Assembly: GCF_047807365.1 (NCBI RefSeq)
Contig: NZ_JBLOUI010000003.1
Coordinates: forward strand, 1 to 64,000
Reading direction: 5' to 3'
Length of the DNA: 64,000 bases
From: Peptacetobacter sp900539645
GTDB taxonomy: Bacteria; Bacillota; Clostridia; Peptostreptococcales; Peptostreptococcaceae
Every line of letters begins with the position of its first letter. Within the stretch, counting starts at the first letter, position 1. The translations under genes and the position numbers were made by a program. Below the pieces are notes generated by a model, which saw only the letters and a program-made list of their open reading frames with translations, searched no databases and had not been told where the DNA came from. Positions 30,886-40,686 of this stretch are shown piece after piece.

Positions 30886-32306
30886 AAAAAGACAAGGCGA
30901 GAACCCAAATACGAACTAGAATAAGAAGGCGAACAACTCACATACAAATAGAAAGCACCAGCATAAAGCCCATAATCCCAATGACCACCGAACCTAGCGA
31001 AAGAGCCCGAACTAGCATAACCATAATCGCAATAGTAAGTAGTATCACTTCCATTAAATTCTTTAGGGAAAAATCCACCTTCATTAGTATGTGCAACTTT
31101 GGAGATTTTTCCACCACCATAAGTGCTTACAAACTTACCAACATTTTTAAATCCACTACCATTGTCATTAAATGTTTTATTGTCAGGTGTTACAGTAACT
31201 TGATAAGAATTATTATGGAACATACCATCTACCCATTGCCATATATTTCCATAGAAGTCTTCTATACCTAAGAAACATACTTGTTGTTTACCACCAGTTT
31301 CACCAAATATCATACCTTTTGTGTTAGTACCACCAGTATTAGTTTTATTACTATTACTATTTGCATATCCATAACCTAAAGCATTTTGTGAGTTTAGATT
31401 TTTATATGCAAGAAGATATAAGTTTTGTAAAAGCATTAATGTAAACCAATTGAATTGTTGGTAACCACTTCCTACATTATGAGCATAATTTCTAAATTGA
31501 GTTAATGTAGTATTTACTGTTGGAGAAACTCCACTTCTACTTCTTAATTTGTTACTTTCTACATATCCAAGATAAGCACCAACATATATATGGTCTTTTT
31601 CTACTCCTCCAACCTTATGTGCATAACAATCATAAGAACTATCTATTTTATAGTTAGATATTCTCATTTCATATCCATTAGTTACATTAGTAAACTTCCA
31701 ATAAACTTTAGGAATTTCAACCATTACATCTACATCATTAGGAACTGTTGAACCATCTATATATTGAGTTTTATTGCTTGGCTTAATTTCTTTTGTAACT
31801 TTTCCACCTTTGAATCCAACCATTCTTATTTTGTTGAATGGAAACTTATCTGCCCATCCTCCTAAACTAGTTTTTGTTGCTACAGAAGTTCCTACAGCAT
31901 CTTCTATATAAGTGCAACAACTATTAGGATTTGAATTGTTTTCCATAACTTTTACACCAAATATCTGATAATTTGCAGTTGTAACAGAAATAGTATCACT
32001 TCTTACAGTATCTATACCATCTGTAACTTCTATCTGAATTTGATATTTTGTATTAAGATTTAGGTTATTAACTCTATAAGTAAATTCATTATTTACAACT
32101 TCATAACCGACTTCTTTTGTAATTTCTTGTTTTCTTCCATCTATATACACATAATGACGAAGTATAGTGTTTTCAAAGTCCTCTGCTATATACTTAATAT
32201 CAAAGAAAGTTGATTCTATTTTACCTTCTTGTCTGAAATTTCTTATAGTAGGAGGGTTGTTACCTTTTCCACCACTCATTGAAATTCTTATAATTCCACT
32301 CATCAT
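30879..32306 (-). CDS. DGR target: lectin-fold tail receptor-binding protein
   Basis: 475 residues. N-terminal fibronectin-like domain (residues ~10-110, PPTIRNFRQEG...), then a formylglycine-enzyme/C-type lectin fold with FLGIEDFYGNIWQWVDGMF and the terminal DYGYASSGSFARFGGHWDYGLYAGAFYLYVSCSPSYSSSYLGSRLVFLG. The last ~50 residues are encoded by the variable repeat. It is expected at the tail tip, binding the host surface, with specificity changed by the DGR. ATG is preceded by AAAGGAATG. Confidence 0.93.
   Translation of the reverse strand: MMSGIIRISMSGGKGNNPPTIRNFRQEGKIESTFFDIKYIAEDFENTILRHYVYIDGRKQEITKEVGYEVVNNEFTYRVNNLNLNTKYQIQIEVTDGIDTVRSDTISVTTANYQIFGVKVMENNSNPNSCCTYIEDAVGTSVATKTSLGGWADKFPFNKIRMVGFKGGKVTKEIKPSNKTQYIDGSTVPNDVDVMVEIPKVYWKFTNVTNGYEMRISNYKIDSSYDCYAHKVGGVEKDHIYVGAYLGYVESNKLRSRSGVSPTVNTTLTQFRNYAHNVGSGYQQFNWFTLMLLQNLYLLAYKNLNSQNALGYGYANSNSNKTNTGGTNTKGMIFGETGGKQQVCFLGIEDFYGNIWQWVDGMFHNNSYQVTVTPDNKTFNDNGSGFKNVGKFVSTYGGGKISKVAHTNEGGFFPKEFNGSDTTYYCDYGYASSGSFARFGGHWDYGLYAGAFYLYVSCSPSYSSSYLGSRLVFLG
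30886..31036 (-). repeat. DGR variable repeat (VR)
   Basis: The C-terminal coding part of the target gene. Compared with the template at 30641-30791 it differs at 33 of 151 bases, all template adenines (coding strand) and none elsewhere. A hairpin GGTTCTC (30865-30871) / GAGAACC (30899-30905) spans the stop codon and overlaps the 3' end of the repeat; hairpins at this place are known to promote DGR retrohoming in Bordetella phage. Confidence 0.95.
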
Positions 32307-32341
32307 ATCATTCCTTTCTCTTAAAATTTTGCATTAAAAAA

Positions 32342-32361
32342 AGAAGGTCTTATAACCTTCT
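32342..32361 (-). terminator. Hairpin over the stop of the paralogous lectin gene
   Basis: AGAAGGT / ACCTTCT stem with a six-base loop, followed on the minus strand by TTTTTTTAATG. Could reduce transcription into the DGR target. Confidence 0.6.
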
Positions 32362-33775
32362 ATCCTAAATAACATAATCTTGTTCCTACACCTGAGCCTG
32401 AACCTGATGCAGTAAATTCAACACTTAAATTAAATATCCCTGCATTATTCATATCTCTATAATATCCACCTGAAACTGGTATGCAATTAATGGATATTCT
32501 TGCCATATCGCTATAATAAGTATTTGAACTTCCATTAAATGCAGTTGGGAAAAATCCACTTTCATTAGTATGAGATATATCACTTATATATCCATTTTTA
32601 GGTGTTGAAAATTTTCCTAAATTTTTATAATTACTACCATCATCATTAAAAGTTTTATTATCAGGAGTAACTAAAATTTCTCCATTTTTATTGTAAACAA
32701 TTCCATCAACCCATTGTCTACAATTACCCCATAAATCTTCAATACCAAGAAAACACATTTGAATACTATTATCTATACTTCCATAACATAAGTTTCTTCT
32801 ATTAGTACCACCAGTAGTAGTTTTACCACCAACACCAGTATAACCTTGACCTAAAGCTATTTGAGAATCTAAATTTTTATAAGCCATCAAATAAAGTATT
32901 TGAATTAATATTAATGTGTTCCAATTCCATAATTGGTAACCTTCTCCGTTAGCTCGAGCATAATTTCTAAATTGAGTTAATGTTTTACTAGTTGTCGGCA
33001 TAGAAGAGTTGTAACTTCTTAATTTATCATTTATAACACTACCTAAATAAGCACCCACATAAATAAAGTCTTTTTCGATTCCATTTACTTTATGAGCATA
33101 ACAATCCCAATTATCATCTATTTTTGAATCTGAAATTCTTAATTCATATCCATTAGAAGTATTTTTAAAATTCCAATATACTTTAGGTATCTTTACCATA
33201 ATATCTACATCTGTAGGTGCAAAACTTCCATCAATATATTGTGTTCTATTGGTAACATTAATATATTTTGTTTCTTTACCTTCTTTAAATCCTACTAATT
33301 TGATTTTATTAAATGGGAATCTATTTTGCCAAATATTAAAAGAATCATTTGTAGCAGGTGTAAAATCTATAGAATCTTCTATATATGTTATAGAAGTTGA
33401 TACATTAGAATTTGTATTATCAACTTTGATGCCATATATTACACTTTTTTCTGTTTTAACTTGTAATATTTCACTTTTAGAAATTATATCTGAATCATTT
33501 ATTTCAATTTGAATATTATATACTGTTCCACTAGTTAAAGATTTTAATGTATAAGAAAATTCATTATTTTCTTTATCATATATAACATCCTTAGTTATTT
33601 CTTTTCTTTCACCATTTATATTTATAAAATGTTTTAAATTTAATGATTTAAAATTTTCTACATTATATTTTATAGTGAAACCACTAGAAGTTATTTTTCC
33701 ATCAACTCTTAAATTTTTAATAATAGCTTTAATAACACTATTTCCATTACCACTTATTTTAATCATTCCACTCAT
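32360..33775 (-). CDS. Lectin-fold tail protein, paralogue of the DGR target
   Basis: 471 residues with the same layout as the next gene: fibronectin-like N-terminal domain and a formylglycine-enzyme/C-type lectin domain (FLGIEDLWGNCRQWVDGI ... NAGIFNLSVEFTASGSGSGVGTRLCYLG). Its 3' end has no gap-free match to the template repeat and lacks the Asn-codon pattern, so it is not a current DGR target. Probably a fixed binding subunit or a pre-DGR duplicate. Confidence 0.8.
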   Translation of the reverse strand: MSGMIKISGNGNSVIKAIIKNLRVDGKITSSGFTIKYNVENFKSLNLKHFININGERKEITKDVIYDKENNEFSYTLKSLTSGTVYNIQIEINDSDIISKSEILQVKTEKSVIYGIKVDNTNSNVSTSITYIEDSIDFTPATNDSFNIWQNRFPFNKIKLVGFKEGKETKYINVTNRTQYIDGSFAPTDVDIMVKIPKVYWNFKNTSNGYELRISDSKIDDNWDCYAHKVNGIEKDFIYVGAYLGSVINDKLRSYNSSMPTTSKTLTQFRNYARANGEGYQLWNWNTLILIQILYLMAYKNLDSQIALGQGYTGVGGKTTTGGTNRRNLCYGSIDNSIQMCFLGIEDLWGNCRQWVDGIVYNKNGEILVTPDNKTFNDDGSNYKNLGKFSTPKNGYISDISHTNESGFFPTAFNGSSNTYYSDMARISINCIPVSGGYYRDMNNAGIFNLSVEFTASGSGSGVGTRLCYLG

Positions 33776-34150
33776 TTAATCACCTCTTACGATTACTAGT
33801 ATATTTATATCCATTGTTGGTTTTTTACCATAGGCAACTAAATTTATGGTATTAGTTGTTTGAGAACCTGCTATTATTTTAGCTTCTCCAAATGCAGTTA
33901 GTTCAGCTTCTGTCATTAAAGGTTCAACTGAATTTGTTACTTCCCAATTTTTATCTGCATCCATTCCTTCTATTGTTATGGCATAGTTATAAGGTGCTTC
34001 TGCACCAGTCCAATTAGTGTGAGTTAAAGTTATATTATGTTTAGATGATTTTAAAGTTACATTTCCATTAGTATCAGCATTTTGACCATTTATACTTTTT
34101 ACTATTGTTTTATTATCTTCAAATTTTGAACCATTTTTTAAAATTGCCAT
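33776..34150 (-). CDS. Tail fibre-associated protein
   Basis: 124 residues. IVKSINGQNADTNGNVTL is the short 'G..G.nG.V' tail-fibre repeat; the rest is a beta-rich C-terminal domain (NLVAYGKKPTMDINILVIVRG). Ends directly at the start of the lectin paralogue (adjacent, no gap). Probable fibre adaptor. Confidence 0.65.
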   Translation of the reverse strand: MAILKNGSKFEDNKTIVKSINGQNADTNGNVTLKSSKHNITLTHTNWTGAEAPYNYAITIEGMDADKNWEVTNSVEPLMTEAELTAFGEAKIIAGSQTTNTINLVAYGKKPTMDINILVIVRGD

Positions 34151-34181
34151 CTAATCACACTCCTTCTTTTTATAATAAAAA

Positions 34182-34204
34182 AGAGTAGGTATAAAACCTA
34201 CTCT
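34182..34204 (-). terminator. Hairpin over the stop of the 66-residue ORF
   Basis: AGAGTAGGT / ACCTACTCT stem; the stop codon lies in the stem, and TTTTTTATTATAAAAAG follows on the minus strand. Confidence 0.65.
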
Positions 34205-34398
34205 AATATTTGTTTTTCTCTTATTTCATAAACGTGTAAATTTTTATTTTTATCTATATAAGGATTTTCACCTTGTCTTAAATCTTCTACTATTTCATTT
34301 ACTTCAAATGTTTCTTTATTAAAAGATACGTTATTACAACCTTCCTTTAGGCTATCTTTTAATAATAATGTATCTTTATAAATTCTTCCAACTATCAT
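34198..34398 (-). CDS. Hypothetical small protein
   Basis: 66 residues (MIVGRIYKDTLLLKDSLKEGCNNVSFNKETFEVNEIVEDL). Not recognised. Sits after the large tail fibre gene; in related phages small proteins at this place belong to the baseplate or fibre. Confidence 0.6.
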   Translation of the reverse strand: MIVGRIYKDTLLLKDSLKEGCNNVSFNKETFEVNEIVEDLRQGENPYIDKNKNLHVYEIREKQILE

Positions 34399-34409
34399 AA
34401 TATCACCTT

Positions 34410-37400
34410 CTATAAAGTAGGAGCATTATATACAAAATCTAAACTATCTCTATCTGAATTATATTTAATTTCATATTTTTGATAATTAGGTTTTGCATTA
34501 GCTATCAAAGTATCTATTTTATTAGAAGAATAAGTAGTTGTAGTACTAGAAGAAGAATCCTCGATTTCTGCTCCTATAGATGGTTTTATTTTCTTTAATG
34601 CACCTGCAACTATCATAATATCTAAATTAGTATTGTTATCACTAGTTACTTCTATAGAATTTACATCAATTATTTTAAAAGAAACAATTACATTTTCTTT
34701 AGTTATTTTATCAATACAAGCTACTATTGGTTTGTCTGAATTAAGATTATGTGTAACAGTTGCTTTGTACATAGAATCTTGAGAAGTCCAACTAACTATT
34801 TCACCAAAGAATGTTTCTCTGCCAACATTTCCCCGTACTTGTTGGTCTGTATAAGCCTTTGCATCATTTAATGCTTTTGTAGCCTTAGCTTGAGAGCCTT
34901 CTGTAGTTTCTTTAGCACTCCAATCAGTAAGATTTCCTTCTGTAATCTTATCTAATGTAGCTTTATTAGTATGTGTGTGAACACTAGAAACTCCTTGTTC
35001 TAATTGTGTAATTTTATCATTTAATACTTTACCTTGAGCAGAAGATAAAGCATTTGTAGTACTTTCAGAAGTTAATACGTTTTCTACTTCAAATAAATCT
35101 GTTATTTCAGATTTTGTATGAGTATGCGTTCCTTCTGCTTTGCTATCCCAACTAACAACTTTGCCATCTGTAATTTTAGCTAATTCTGTTGCATTTACGT
35201 GAGTATGTGCTTTACCTTTTAAGTCAGCAACATCAGTTTTTAACGTTCCTACTTCATTTTCGGTAGTATCATATTCTCCCCTTAAAGCATTTACTTTATC
35301 ATCTATAACTTTACCTTGAGCAACCGATAAGGCATTTGTTACAGAATTAGAAGTTAAAGCATTTTCTACAATAAATAAATCTGTTATTTCAGATTTAGTG
35401 TGTCTATGTGTAGAAGGTTCAAATGTAGAAGGTTTATTTTGTATTCCACTCCAATCTATATTTTTAACATTGGCACTTAGTGTTCCATCTTCTGTAACAG
35501 ATAAGCCTTCACCTACTTTAATACCACCAAGTTTAGTAGTACTAGCTATTGTAGGGTTAAATTCAGTAGGTCTATTTAATATACCTTCCCATTCAACACT
35601 ATCTGCTTTACCACCACTAACAACATTAACAGTACCATCAGGTTGTTTTTCAAAACCTACACCTATTTTAATACCACCTAATACAGAATCACTTGCAATA
35701 GGTAAAGTATAAGGAATTGGTTTATTAGTTAAGTCATTATAATCTCCACTAAAACCTTTTGGTAATGGTAATCTGAATTTTTCTACATTTTCAGATTTAA
35801 AAACAATTTCTTGCCCTTCTATACTAACATTATCTAATTTAATATTAGTCCATTTATCTTTATCTTCATCAGTTACAAATCTATGAGTTGCATCTTGAAC
35901 TATTATACTTGCTTGATGTGTTTTAGGGTGTGTATAATTATTTGCACCTTCTGATATTCCTTTTAACTTAGTAAAATCTTCTTTACTCATAAATCCATTA
36001 GTACTATCTGTAGCTATATCGTGTATATGAACTTTATCAGCTTTTTTAGCTAATTCTACCCCAGTTGCATCTAAAATATCTTTGTTATTTTTATACGCAG
36101 TTGCTAATTCTTCTATGGTATTTAATTCTTCAGGTGCAAGTCCTACTAATTCTTTAATTTTAGTATCTGTATAACCTTTACCTTCTACTAATTTAGTATC
36201 TGTATATTTCTTAGCTTCTGCAAGATTAGTTGTTGCACTATTATTTACTTTAAGTATTTCTGCATCTGTATATTCTTTACTTTCATTTAATTTAGTATCT
36301 GAATATCCTTTTAATTCGGTTTTAACTTTACCTAATTCTGTATCAGTATAACCTTTCGCAGTAACTAAATTAGTATCTGAATATTGTTTAACTTTAACTA
36401 TTTCTGAATCTGTATGAGCATTAGCTTCTGTTAATTTACCATCTGAATATTTTTTAGCATTATTTAATGCTTCAGTAGATTTTGTATCTGTATATTCTTT
36501 ACCTTCTGCTAATTTAGTATCAGAATAAGTTTTAGCTTCAACTAACTTTTGGTCTGAATAACTATTTGCATTATTTAAAGTTTCTAATGTTTTAGCATCA
36601 GTATATTTTTTTGCAGTATCTAAATTTGTATCTGAATGAGAATTTGCTTTAGCAACTTCTGTATCTGTGTATTGCTTAGCTTCAGTATGTTTAGTTGTTA
36701 TTGTTTGATTTAATTCATCTTTAGCTAAATTTAAAGCATTAGTTTGAGCATTATCCTTTTGAGTAACTAATTCAGTTAATTCTGTTTTAGTATTTTGTAA
36801 TGCTTCTGTTTGTGCAGTATCTTTTTGAGTTATTAAATTTGTTAATTCTTGTTTAGCAGTATCTAAAGCACTACTTTGAGAAGAATCTTTACTATTTATT
36901 AATTCTGTCAATTCTGTCTTAGTTGTATCTACTAAATTTTTATGTTCAGTATCTAAATCAGAAACTTCTCCTCTTATAGTTGTTGCAGTAGTATCAGTAT
37001 AATTTTTTGCAGTATCTCTAGTAGATTTTAAGAAATCTCCTACAGTTATACAAGTTGTTATACCATTTTGTTGAAGAATTAACTCATCTAAATCTTTTTC
37101 TGTATCTGTTTTAGTTAATTCAGATATATGTTTTATACCATAATCATCTAAAGAAGTATCGTAACAAAGTAAAGAATTATCTTCTACTTGTAAAAAACCT
37201 CTATCCATTGGAAGTGTATTTCCAAAATCAGGCTTATCTTTTACTTCATAATCAAATGGTGGTATAGTAGCTATAACCACTCTACCTTTCATAACTTTTA
37301 CATATATTTGATATATCCCAACTAAATCAGATATATTCTTATTAATTCTAAAATGTATCTCATTATCAACTATTGGAACATCCATTAATTTTGTTAGTTT

Positions 37401-37625
37401 TCCGTCAGGTCTAACTATTTCAATCATAGCTTTACAATCAGAAGTAAATACATCTACTTCTCCATTAGGACTTCTATCAAAATAATAATTCCAATTGTCA
37501 ACAGCAATTTCAAATATCATACCCGTATCACCTTTATAAACATAAGGCTTAGTACTCAATTTGACATCATCTTTTTTAACTTTTACAGTTAAATCTTTTG
37601 CAATATATGAATTATCTATTGGCAA
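34410..37625 (-). CDS. Large tail fibre with BppU-like N-terminus
   Basis: 1071 residues, TTG start after AGGGGTGA. Residues ~1-135 resemble the baseplate upper protein domain (KGDTGMIFEIAVDNWNYYFDRSPNG ... FDYEVKDK). Residues ~200-500 are a long stalk of 13-17-residue repeats of the form 'A..YTDTKL.E.K'. Later come duplicated units (VLGGIKIGVGFEKQPDGTVNVVSGG / KLGGIKVGEGLSVTEDGTLS and TKSEITDLF.VEN.LTS.S.TNALS.AQGKV twice). A beta-rich C-terminal tip follows. It is probably a trimeric fibre. Confidence 0.85.
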   Translation of the reverse strand: MPIDNSYIAKDLTVKVKKDDVKLSTKPYVYKGDTGMIFEIAVDNWNYYFDRSPNGEVDVFTSDCKAMIEIVRPDGKLTKLMDVPIVDNEIHFRINKNISDLVGIYQIYVKVMKGRVVIATIPPFDYEVKDKPDFGNTLPMDRGFLQVEDNSLLCYDTSLDDYGIKHISELTKTDTEKDLDELILQQNGITTCITVGDFLKSTRDTAKNYTDTTATTIRGEVSDLDTEHKNLVDTTKTELTELINSKDSSQSSALDTAKQELTNLITQKDTAQTEALQNTKTELTELVTQKDNAQTNALNLAKDELNQTITTKHTEAKQYTDTEVAKANSHSDTNLDTAKKYTDAKTLETLNNANSYSDQKLVEAKTYSDTKLAEGKEYTDTKSTEALNNAKKYSDGKLTEANAHTDSEIVKVKQYSDTNLVTAKGYTDTELGKVKTELKGYSDTKLNESKEYTDAEILKVNNSATTNLAEAKKYTDTKLVEGKGYTDTKIKELVGLAPEELNTIEELATAYKNNKDILDATGVELAKKADKVHIHDIATDSTNGFMSKEDFTKLKGISEGANNYTHPKTHQASIIVQDATHRFVTDEDKDKWTNIKLDNVSIEGQEIVFKSENVEKFRLPLPKGFSGDYNDLTNKPIPYTLPIASDSVLGGIKIGVGFEKQPDGTVNVVSGGKADSVEWEGILNRPTEFNPTIASTTKLGGIKVGEGLSVTEDGTLSANVKNIDWSGIQNKPSTFEPSTHRHTKSEITDLFIVENALTSNSVTNALSVAQGKVIDDKVNALRGEYDTTENEVGTLKTDVADLKGKAHTHVNATELAKITDGKVVSWDSKAEGTHTHTKSEITDLFEVENVLTSESTTNALSSAQGKVLNDKITQLEQGVSSVHTHTNKATLDKITEGNLTDWSAKETTEGSQAKATKALNDAKAYTDQQVRGNVGRETFFGEIVSWTSQDSMYKATVTHNLNSDKPIVACIDKITKENVIVSFKIIDVNSIEVTSDNNTNLDIMIVAGALKKIKPSIGAEIEDSSSSTTTTYSSNKIDTLIANAKPNYQKYEIKYNSDRDSLDFVYNAPTL

Positions 37626-37642
37626 TATAAATCACCCCTTTA

Positions 37643-37855
37643 TTATTCTTGTATATCAGTTTCTAGTAATTCCTTATCTTCTAATTCTTTTTTTAATCTA
37701 GCTATTTCTGTATCTTTTTCAGTTATAGCATTTTCTAATTTTCTTTTTTCTTCATCTAATTGCATAGCTAAAGTTTCGTACATTAAACTTTGTTCAGTTT
37801 TCTGTACTAATTCCCTTACTGTTGTTTCGTGTAATCTCTTGTAATCTAATTCCAT
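37643..37855 (-). CDS. Small coiled-coil protein
   Basis: 70 residues, a continuous heptad-type coiled coil (LDEEKRKLENAITEKDTEIARLKKELEDKELL). Its ATG overlaps the stop of the S74 fibre gene. Could be a fibre assembly factor or a small stalk subunit. Confidence 0.6.
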   Translation of the reverse strand: MELDYKRLHETTVRELVQKTEQSLMYETLAMQLDEEKRKLENAITEKDTEIARLKKELEDKELLETDIQE

Positions 37856-40668
37856 TATTGATTTCCTCCATTTTTAAGATTATTTATTTCTGTTTCTAAA
37901 GTTTCTATTTTGTTTATTGCTACTTGTAATGCTCCTGCAAGTACTGATACATAACCATTAAGACTATAAGCTAAATTATCTGCATCATCTTTTCTTAACA
38001 CTAAGTTCTCTACACTAGTACCAGTTATATCTTGAGCTACAAAACCTAATTCAGTATCTACATTCTGAGCATCATATAAATCTCCATAATATTTCTCATT
38101 ATAGTTATATGTTGTTAATTTAAGGTCTTTCTTTACAAAGTTATATAAATCATTTGTTGTTATAGTATTTTCTATAAGCAATTTATCCCCATTATCTTTA
38201 TTGTTGTTTAGGTAATGTATATTCTCCTTTAGGTTTATATCCGAAGAACTACTCATTTTTCCATAAAAAGTAGTTGCGTATGCTTCACTCCATTTACTAC
38301 TTGATGAACCCAAAGATTTACTATGACCATCTAAATCACTTCTCATTAATATAGCACCTCTACCATTATCGCCTATAGAGTTTACGGTAACTTGGTAAGC
38401 ATTTAGATATTTACCATTAGCATTATAAGTAACTATATTGTCACCACGAAATTGTATTGCATCATTTGTAATTTCAAATATTCTAGCTCTACCACTACCA
38501 TATCCTGATTGATATACAGCAAACCAATTTGTTGAAACCCTTATATAATTACTTCTATCCCATTGAAGTCTTATAGAATCACCCCAACCAGTATGATTTT
38601 CATTTGTAGCGTCTATAGCACAGTTACCATTAGCTGAATCTCCAAATAAACTTATAATAGGATAATGACCTGGTGGAGAAGTTAATTTATCACAAGCTAA
38701 AAATCCATTCCAAAGAGTTCCATATTTACCATTTACTTCAAAATTCGTTTGTAGTATTCCTTGATTTTGTAAACCTATAACTATACTATTTGCATTTTGC
38801 CTAATTAAAGAGCCAAATTCACCTTCTGTAACAGCTAATTTTATTTCATTAGATAATTGAGTTATAGTTGATTGTTGTTTAGCTAAACCATTTGTATTTT
38901 GAGTAACTTGTGTTTGTATTCTATCAGCTGTTTGTTTAAATTCAGAAACTTGTTCAGTTAAGCCATTCGTAGTTTGAGTTAGTGCAGTTAATTTAGCACT
39001 ATTTTCTCTATTAGTTCTAACATATTCACCTTTAAAAGTTTGAATTAATGTTTCATTATTTTCGGTTTCATTTCTTCCTATAGCTTCTATAGCCAAACTT
39101 GCTTGTTTAGAATATTCTCCTATCGCAAGAGTATATTCTTCAAATGCTTTATTTTTTTTATTTTTATCAATATCGTCTAGTATTCCATCTTTTTTAAGAA
39201 TATAATCTATAATAAGTATTAAATTTTCATATTTCTTAGAATAACTTTCATAAGCACTTTGAAAATCTTTATATACTTTTAAATACCACTTTTTATCAGG
39301 ATATTTAGAACTAGTACCTTCTACAGTAACTGGTGGGTAAACACCTTTTTCGGCATAATCTAAATCTGTCTTATTAAATTTACCTAATATAGAATTGTAT
39401 TGATTATCAACATCTACTTTTTCTAAAGATAGAGATTGTAAATGTTGTCTAATGGTTATTTTCTCTGCTTCTGTTAATATTCCATCTTTAAATACATCGT
39501 TCATTGATTGGTCTAAAGAACCTAAAGAATTTGTTAAATCACCTATCTCTTTAGCTAAATTTTCTTTTGCATCAGAAGTTTTTTTACTTCCTATTAAATC
39601 TATTGCTTGTTGAGATATATCTTTTAACTTAACAGATTTGTCAGTATAATCTTTATATGCTTGTTCAACTAAATTAGCACCTATGCTATTGTCATATTGT
39701 TTATCATTAGTCATTTTATCTATAACATCTCTAACAGTTGTCATTAAAGAATTGTAAGAAGTATCATAATGACCTTTAGCTTCTGAAAGTTGTTGTTTAA
39801 GTCCAACACCCTCTTGAGCATTTATTACAATAGAAAATGGACTAGAATTAACTTCATTTACACCATCAGAAATTTGTATAATTCCTTCGTGTGTACCTTC
39901 TGTTAAACCTAATCCATTATATACATATTTATTATCTACCGATATTGGTTTGATAATTTCATATTCATTTGTATCAATTTTTAATTTGTGTGTTATTAAA
40001 TCTGTTTTATCAATATCTGTTGCAGTATAAGATATTCTGAATCTACCTTTATAACTTGTTTCTTCAACTGTTACCTCAGATATTTTTGGTGGGGTATTTA
40101 CTATCTTAGGTATAATTATTTGAAATACAGAAGATTCTGTTTCAACACTTCCATCAGAAACTTTTAAATTACAAACGTGAGTTCCATTTGATAAACTTGT
40201 ACCATTATAAGTATAAGTATTTTCAGATTTAATAGGTGTAATTTGTTTATAACCTTCATTATCTATTTTAAGATAATGAGTTAAATCTTTGCTACTATCA
40301 TCAGTAGCTTCATATACAATTTGATATACACCACTTTGATTTACATTTTGTATTTTTATGTTGCTTATTGTTGGTGGGTTATTTGAAGATGGCGATACAA
40401 ATTGTACTGTAAATAAATTTGAAGTTTGAGAATGTCCTTCAGAATCTGTGCATCGTATATAACAGTTCTTTAATTCTGAAGTAGCTTCTACATTAACTGA
40501 GAATCCCGTTAAGTTTCCAACTGGGGTTATCTCTTTATAAAATACACCATTGTTAGTACTTAATTCGTGTTTCTTAATTGTTGGCATACCTTCAATAGCA
40601 TAAGTTAATGTATAAGCACCCTCAACATTACTTACTTGGTTTTCAATATTTTTAATACTCCAAGCCAT
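37855..40668 (-). CDS. Tail fibre with C-terminal S74 intramolecular chaperone
   Basis: 937 residues. Three tandem Ig/cadherin-like domains (residues ~1-280, each with 'NPPTISNIKI...YNG..LSNGTH...SDG...SSVFQIII'), a helical segment with the 'DGILTEAEKITIRQHLQSLSLEKVDVDNQY' repeat unit also found in the upstream gene, a central fibre, and a C-terminal S74 domain (SSSSDINLKENIHYL ... LGFVAQDI ... LVLRKDDADNLAYSLNGYVSVLAGALQ) with the Ser-Asp pair that cleaves itself off after trimer folding. Confidence 0.88.
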   Translation of the reverse strand: MAWSIKNIENQVSNVEGAYTLTYAIEGMPTIKKHELSTNNGVFYKEITPVGNLTGFSVNVEATSELKNCYIRCTDSEGHSQTSNLFTVQFVSPSSNNPPTISNIKIQNVNQSGVYQIVYEATDDSSKDLTHYLKIDNEGYKQITPIKSENTYTYNGTSLSNGTHVCNLKVSDGSVETESSVFQIIIPKIVNTPPKISEVTVEETSYKGRFRISYTATDIDKTDLITHKLKIDTNEYEIIKPISVDNKYVYNGLGLTEGTHEGIIQISDGVNEVNSSPFSIVINAQEGVGLKQQLSEAKGHYDTSYNSLMTTVRDVIDKMTNDKQYDNSIGANLVEQAYKDYTDKSVKLKDISQQAIDLIGSKKTSDAKENLAKEIGDLTNSLGSLDQSMNDVFKDGILTEAEKITIRQHLQSLSLEKVDVDNQYNSILGKFNKTDLDYAEKGVYPPVTVEGTSSKYPDKKWYLKVYKDFQSAYESYSKKYENLILIIDYILKKDGILDDIDKNKKNKAFEEYTLAIGEYSKQASLAIEAIGRNETENNETLIQTFKGEYVRTNRENSAKLTALTQTTNGLTEQVSEFKQTADRIQTQVTQNTNGLAKQQSTITQLSNEIKLAVTEGEFGSLIRQNANSIVIGLQNQGILQTNFEVNGKYGTLWNGFLACDKLTSPPGHYPIISLFGDSANGNCAIDATNENHTGWGDSIRLQWDRSNYIRVSTNWFAVYQSGYGSGRARIFEITNDAIQFRGDNIVTYNANGKYLNAYQVTVNSIGDNGRGAILMRSDLDGHSKSLGSSSSKWSEAYATTFYGKMSSSSDINLKENIHYLNNNKDNGDKLLIENTITTNDLYNFVKKDLKLTTYNYNEKYYGDLYDAQNVDTELGFVAQDITGTSVENLVLRKDDADNLAYSLNGYVSVLAGALQVAINKIETLETEINNLKNGGNQ

Positions 40669-40686
40669 TTATTCATATCACCTCTC

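Noticed and set aside
32360..32520. Second DGR variable repeat at the 3' end of the paralogous lectin gene
   Set aside because: It does not align to the template repeat without many changes at non-adenine positions and gaps.
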